From: an uncultured Chthonomonas sp.
GTDB lineage: Bacteria; Armatimonadota; Chthonomonadetes; Chthonomonadales; CAJBBX01
Length of the DNA stretch: 53,413 nucleotides
NCBI GenBank assembly: GCA_903885605.1
Contig: CAISJD010000076.1
Location: forward strand, 1 to 53,413
Reading direction: 5' to 3'
Shown: one piece after another, positions 50,289 through 53,413 of the stretch
Numbering within the stretch: position 1 is the stretch's first letter
Layout of the letters: each line of letters begins with the position of its first letter
Notes under the pieces: generated by a model
Databases searched by the model: none
What the model saw: only the letters and a program-made list of their open reading frames with translations
What the model was told of the DNA's origin: nothing
Position numbers and translations under genes: made by a program

Positions 50289-52064
50289 ATGATGGCACCC
50301 TTGCAGATGCTGGCGCCGGCGTTGCTCCTGCTGGCGCTCTGCGCGACGGCCGCTGCCGCACCGAACGCCCCAGACCAGAACCCCGGTAGCCCCTGGCCGG
50401 CGACGGACGCACTGGGCCGCGACGTGCCCACCGCCCCCGAGAGCCGCGAAGTGCGGCCCGGCAAGTACGTCGGCATCTTCTACTTCCTCTGGCACGATAA
50501 CGTCGGCGGGAAGAGCCCGCATGAGGACGGCCCGTATGACATCGCCCGGATCCTGGACAAGGAGCCCGGCGCGCTGAGCAACCCAAAGTCGCCCTACTGG
50601 GGCCCCATCGGGATGTACCACTACTGGGGCAAGCCCGTGGCCGGCTACTACCAGAGCGACGACGAATGGGTCCTGCGCCGCCATGCGCACCAACTGGCCG
50701 AGGCAGGGGTCGACACGCTGATCTTCGACACCACCAACGCGGCGACCTACAAGCCCGTCTACATGAAACTCTGCGAGGTCTTCATGCAGGTGCAGCGCGA
50801 AGGCGGCCGAACGCCGAAGATCTGCTTCATGGTGAACACGCAGGCGGGCAAGACGGCACGCACCATCTATGAGGACCTCTACAAGCCCGGGGCGTACAAG
50901 GAGCTCTGGTTCCAGTGGCGCGGCAAGCCGCTGCTGCTCTGCGACCCAGCCGACGCCGACCCGGAGCTGCGCGCCTTCTTCACGCTCCGCCGAGCCCACT
51001 GGCCCTTCGAGATGCGCAACACCAAGGAGGCGTGGCACTGGGAGGCTACCTACCCGCAACCGTACGGCTTCGCGGAGGACCCCGGCAAAGCGGAGCAGGT
51101 CAACGTCTCCGTGGCCCAGAACCTGCGGGCAACGGACGGCCAGGTGACCAACATGAGCAACGGCGATGCGCGCGGCCGCAGCTTCCACGAGGGCAAGATG
51201 GACCGATCTCCCGGCTCCGTGAACCTGGGGCTCAACTTCCAGGAGCAGTGGAAGCGAGCGTTCGAGCTGGATCCGCCCTTCGTGATGATCACGGGATGGA
51301 ACGAGTGGATCGCCGGGCGTTGGGGCTCGCTGGACGGGCCGCTGGTCTTCGTCGACCAGTTCGACCAGCAGTACAGCCGCGACATTGAGCCGGCCGACTG
51401 CGGCCACCATGACAACTACTATTACCAGATGGCTGCCAACATCCGCCGATGGAAGGGCGCGGCGCCGCTTCCCACGGCGAGCGGCCCCAAGTCGATCAGG
51501 ATCGGTGCATCCTTCGATCAGTGGTCGGGCGTGCGGCCCCTCTTTTCCAGCCCGGAAGGTGACACCAGGCCCCGGGACCATGCGGGAGCCGGAGGCACAC
51601 ACTACCGAAGCGCGACCGGACGCAACGACATCATCGAGGCGCGCGTGGCCCGCGACAAGACCAACGTCTACTTCCTGGCTCGCACGGCAGACCCGCTGAC
51701 GCCGCGGACGGATCCCAACTGGATGTGGCTACTCCTTCGCACAGGCGGCTCCGGTCCCGCGTGGGAGGGCTACCAGTACATCATCAACCGGACCATCGAC
51801 GCCGACGGCAGCACTTGGCTCGAACGGTGCAAGGGCGGCTGGAACTGGGAGAAGGTGGCCAAGCTGAAGCTCCACGTCTCGGACGACCGGCTGCAGGTCG
51901 CCGTGCCGCGGAAAAGCCTGAACCTGCGGCCGGGGATCACGGCCCTGACGCTCGATTTCAAGTGGATCGACAACGCGCAGAAGCCCGGCGACATCCTCGA
52001 CACGTACGTGAGTGGGGATGCGGCGCCGTTGGGCCGGTTCCGGTACCGCTACGCAGCGCCGTAG
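50289..52064 (+). CDS. Exported GH71/GH99-like glycosidase with C-terminal CBM9-type domain
   Basis: A 591-residue protein with signal peptide MMAPLQMLAPALLLLALCA (cleavage near AAA-AP). The (beta/alpha)8 region (about 55-410) has VGIFYFLWHD, HYWGKPVAGYYQSDDEWVLRRHAHQLAEAGVDTLIFD (seen as GYYQSDDEWVLRRH...GVDTLIFD) and FVMITGWNEWIAGRW. These are features of the GH71/GH99-like/DUF5010 clan of endo-acting glycosidases. The C-terminal 150 residues (about 430-591) fit a CBM9-like sandwich. GAGGAGGG seven bases before ATG 50289 gives a strong ribosome site. Only 17 bp separates it from the RiPP genes, so read-through is possible, but a functional link is unproven. Confidence 0.85.
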   Translation: MMAPLQMLAPALLLLALCATAAAAPNAPDQNPGSPWPATDALGRDVPTAPESREVRPGKYVGIFYFLWHDNVGGKSPHEDGPYDIARILDKEPGALSNPKSPYWGPIGMYHYWGKPVAGYYQSDDEWVLRRHAHQLAEAGVDTLIFDTTNAATYKPVYMKLCEVFMQVQREGGRTPKICFMVNTQAGKTARTIYEDLYKPGAYKELWFQWRGKPLLLCDPADADPELRAFFTLRRAHWPFEMRNTKEAWHWEATYPQPYGFAEDPGKAEQVNVSVAQNLRATDGQVTNMSNGDARGRSFHEGKMDRSPGSVNLGLNFQEQWKRAFELDPPFVMITGWNEWIAGRWGSLDGPLVFVDQFDQQYSRDIEPADCGHHDNYYYQMAANIRRWKGAAPLPTASGPKSIRIGASFDQWSGVRPLFSSPEGDTRPRDHAGAGGTHYRSATGRNDIIEARVARDKTNVYFLARTADPLTPRTDPNWMWLLLRTGGSGPAWEGYQYIINRTIDADGSTWLERCKGGWNWEKVAKLKLHVSDDRLQVAVPRKSLNLRPGITALTLDFKWIDNAQKPGDILDTYVSGDAAPLGRFRYRYAAP

Positions 52065-52136
52065 GCCGTTGGCCGAGGCTCACCGAGAGCCGCCCCGGCC
52101 GAAGACGTTTCAACTCAACGATGAATGGAATGCGCA

Positions 52137-53249
52137 ATGAGCAAAGGTGTCTTCTACTATACCGATGAGTTTCAGGCCTACGATATGGGTCCACAGCACC
52201 CGCTGAAGCCGGCACGCTTGCGCCGAACGCACGACCTGCTTGCGGCCTACGGTGCGCTGGCCCATGTGGAAGTCGAGGCGCCCAGGCCATGCCCGATCGA
52301 CGACCTGATGCCGACCCACAGCGCCGAGTTCATCGAGACCGTGGACCGCCTCAGCGCGGGCGAGCACGTCCCGTTCCCCTTCCGCTACGGATTCGGCCAG
52401 GGCGACAACCCCGTCTTCCCGGAGATGTACGAGGCCTCCCTGCTCTATACCGGCGCCTCGCTCCAAGCCGCCGAGGACCTGGTCAGCGGTCGGGCGCGGG
52501 CGGCCATGAACATCTCGGGCGGACTGCACCACGCCCACCGTGACCGGGCCGCGGGCTTCTGCGTCTTCAACGACTGCGCCGTGGCGATCCACCGGCTGCT
52601 CCGCCGCTTCAGCCGGGTCGCCTACCTCGATATCGACGTGCACCACGGCGATGGCGTGCAGGAGGCGTTCTACGACGACCCGCGCGTCCTCACCGTCTCC
52701 ATCCACGAGACCGGTACGACCCTCTTCCCCGGCACCGGGTTCCCGCGTGAGATCGGCGTCTCAGACGGCATCGGGTACAGCGTGAACCTGCCCATGTACC
52801 CCTACACCGATGACGACATCTGGCTCTCCACCTGGCGGCAGGGCGGACTGCCTGTGATGCGATCCTTCAACCCGGACGCGGTGGTCATCGACGTGGGTAC
52901 CGACCCGCACTACCTGGACCCGCTGGCACGCATATGCCTCACCGCGCAGGGCTGGACGGAGGCCGTCCACGACGTCATGGGCCTCAACGTGCCGGTCCTG
53001 GCGCTGGGCGGCGGCGGGTACAACCCGACAACGGTGCCGCGAATGTGGGCGTTGGTCTTCTCGGAGATATTCGGCGTGCCGTTGGCCAACGAGGTACCCG
53101 AGGCCTTCGCCGACCGCGACCGGATACCCACGTTGCGCGACGACGAGCCCGCCCCCATCGCGCCGCATGCGCTGGAGCAGGCTCGCGCCTATTCGGAGCA
53201 GACGCTGGCGGACCTACGGAAGATGGTCTTCGGCTACCACGGGCTGTAG
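52137..53249 (+). CDS. AcuC/histone deacetylase-family protein
   Basis: The 370-residue protein begins SKGVFYYTDEF, the AcuC-type N-terminus, and has HPLKPARL, the active-site GLHHAHRD pair, YLDIDVHHGDGVQ (Asp/His zinc ligands), DVGTDPHYLDPLARI (third Asp ligand) and LGGGGYN with the catalytic-type Tyr. Acetoin utilisation protein AcuC deacetylates and activates acetyl-CoA synthetase in Bacillus; here the target is unknown and no acetyl-CoA synthetase is adjacent. The ATG at 52125 is in frame and would add four residues; 52137 is preferred from the family start. Confidence 0.92.
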   Translation: MSKGVFYYTDEFQAYDMGPQHPLKPARLRRTHDLLAAYGALAHVEVEAPRPCPIDDLMPTHSAEFIETVDRLSAGEHVPFPFRYGFGQGDNPVFPEMYEASLLYTGASLQAAEDLVSGRARAAMNISGGLHHAHRDRAAGFCVFNDCAVAIHRLLRRFSRVAYLDIDVHHGDGVQEAFYDDPRVLTVSIHETGTTLFPGTGFPREIGVSDGIGYSVNLPMYPYTDDDIWLSTWRQGGLPVMRSFNPDAVVIDVGTDPHYLDPLARICLTAQGWTEAVHDVMGLNVPVLALGGGGYNPTTVPRMWALVFSEIFGVPLANEVPEAFADRDRIPTLRDDEPAPIAPHALEQARAYSEQTLADLRKMVFGYHGL

Positions 53250-53258
53250 CCGGGGAGG

Positions 53259-53413
53259 TCACCGAGCCGAGGCGGTCGCCTCCTCGAGGTCGCGCCAGAA
53301 ACCGGGGTACGTCTTGTTGACGCACGCTGGGTTGGCGATGGCGACGCCGGGGGCGGCCAGGCCGGCAACAGCAAAGCTCATTGCCATGCGGTGGTCGTCG
53401 TAGGTCTGGACCA
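53259..53413 (-). CDS. aroA: 3-phosphoshikimate 1-carboxyvinyltransferase, C-terminal end (truncated by window)
   Basis: The reverse strand reads about 51 codons to a TGA at 53259-53261. The residues (TYDDHRMAMSFAVAGL, then IANPACVNKTYPGFW) match the conserved DDHRMAM and CV-K-T-P-FW blocks at the end of EPSP synthase (AroA), sixth step of the shikimate pathway. The start of the gene lies outside the window. It is convergent with the deacetylase gene, 9 bp apart. Confidence 0.92.
   Translation of the reverse strand, partial: VQTYDDHRMAMSFAVAGLAAPGVAIANPACVNKTYPGFWRDLEEATASAR

Overview
This is a GC-rich chromosomal window packed with short-spaced, often stop/start-overlapping operons from an uncultured-type, diderm heterotrophic bacterium. 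Many exported proteins have planctomycete- or armatimonad-like architectures: PQQ and NHL beta-propellers, a LamG/HzsA-like/cytochrome/FGE fusion, BNR propellers, a UroD-type methyltransferase, and PilX proteins with beta-solenoid bodies. I infer Armatimonadota as most likely, with Planctomycetota/Hydrogenedentota-like lineages as the alternative. No rRNA, tRNA, CRISPR array, phage or insertion-sequence transposase is visible.

Layout. 1-4606: tail of a membrane protein, an exported STN/zinc-ribbon protein and a large BNR propeller. 4607-5089: gene-free, with three hairpin repeats of dispersed-repeat type. 5090-12035: exported TIM-barrel protein, the 1260-residue LamG/HzsA/cytochrome/FGE fusion and a UroD-family protein. 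12036-12313: palindromes and a 9-bp tandem array. 12314-18060: TlpA-like thioredoxin, glycerate kinase, O-methyltransferase, ArgJ and an NlpC/P60 peptidase. 18125-28568: a tightly overlapping redox operon of two PQQ propellers, an NHL lipoprotein, a four-Cys mini-protein, a Tat-type polyferredoxin, a NapH/NosR-like membrane Fe-S protein, a fused NuoE-HydB-like flavoprotein and a [2Fe-2S]/GltD-like flavoprotein. The run continues into a zinc-ribbon protein and a MacB/LolDE-type ABC pair (to 33368). 33380-39037: an ABC exporter coupled to a nucleotidyltransferase-like protein, PhoU and a second ABC exporter. 39211-46627: NTF2-like protein, TypA/BipA with an altered P-loop, two PilX-like pseudopilins and a GH4 glycosidase. 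46825-50271: a compact RiPP-type locus. 50289-53413: GH71/GH99-like glycosidase, AcuC-type deacetylase and the 3' end of aroA.

Two systems stand out. The first is the RiPP-like locus. A consensus sigma-70 promoter and structured leader precede a 48-residue precursor with a Y-x-K-P leader motif and two core-region cysteines. A hairpin then separates it from a PqqD-type recognition protein, a radical SAM/SPASM enzyme, a soluble Ser-His S26-like peptidase and a PF14907-type nucleotidyltransferase. It has no exporter of its own, but a paralogous nucleotidyltransferase is translationally coupled to an ABC exporter about 10 kb away. The second is the redox operon. It combines a bifurcating-hydrogenase-type NADH module with a NapH-like membrane Fe-S protein and extracytoplasmic propellers, and has no hydrogenase or quinone-reducing complex I subunits. 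Its GltD-like subunit has lost the second (NADPH-binding) Rossmann domain. Functions of both systems are inferred from domain content and gene order only.
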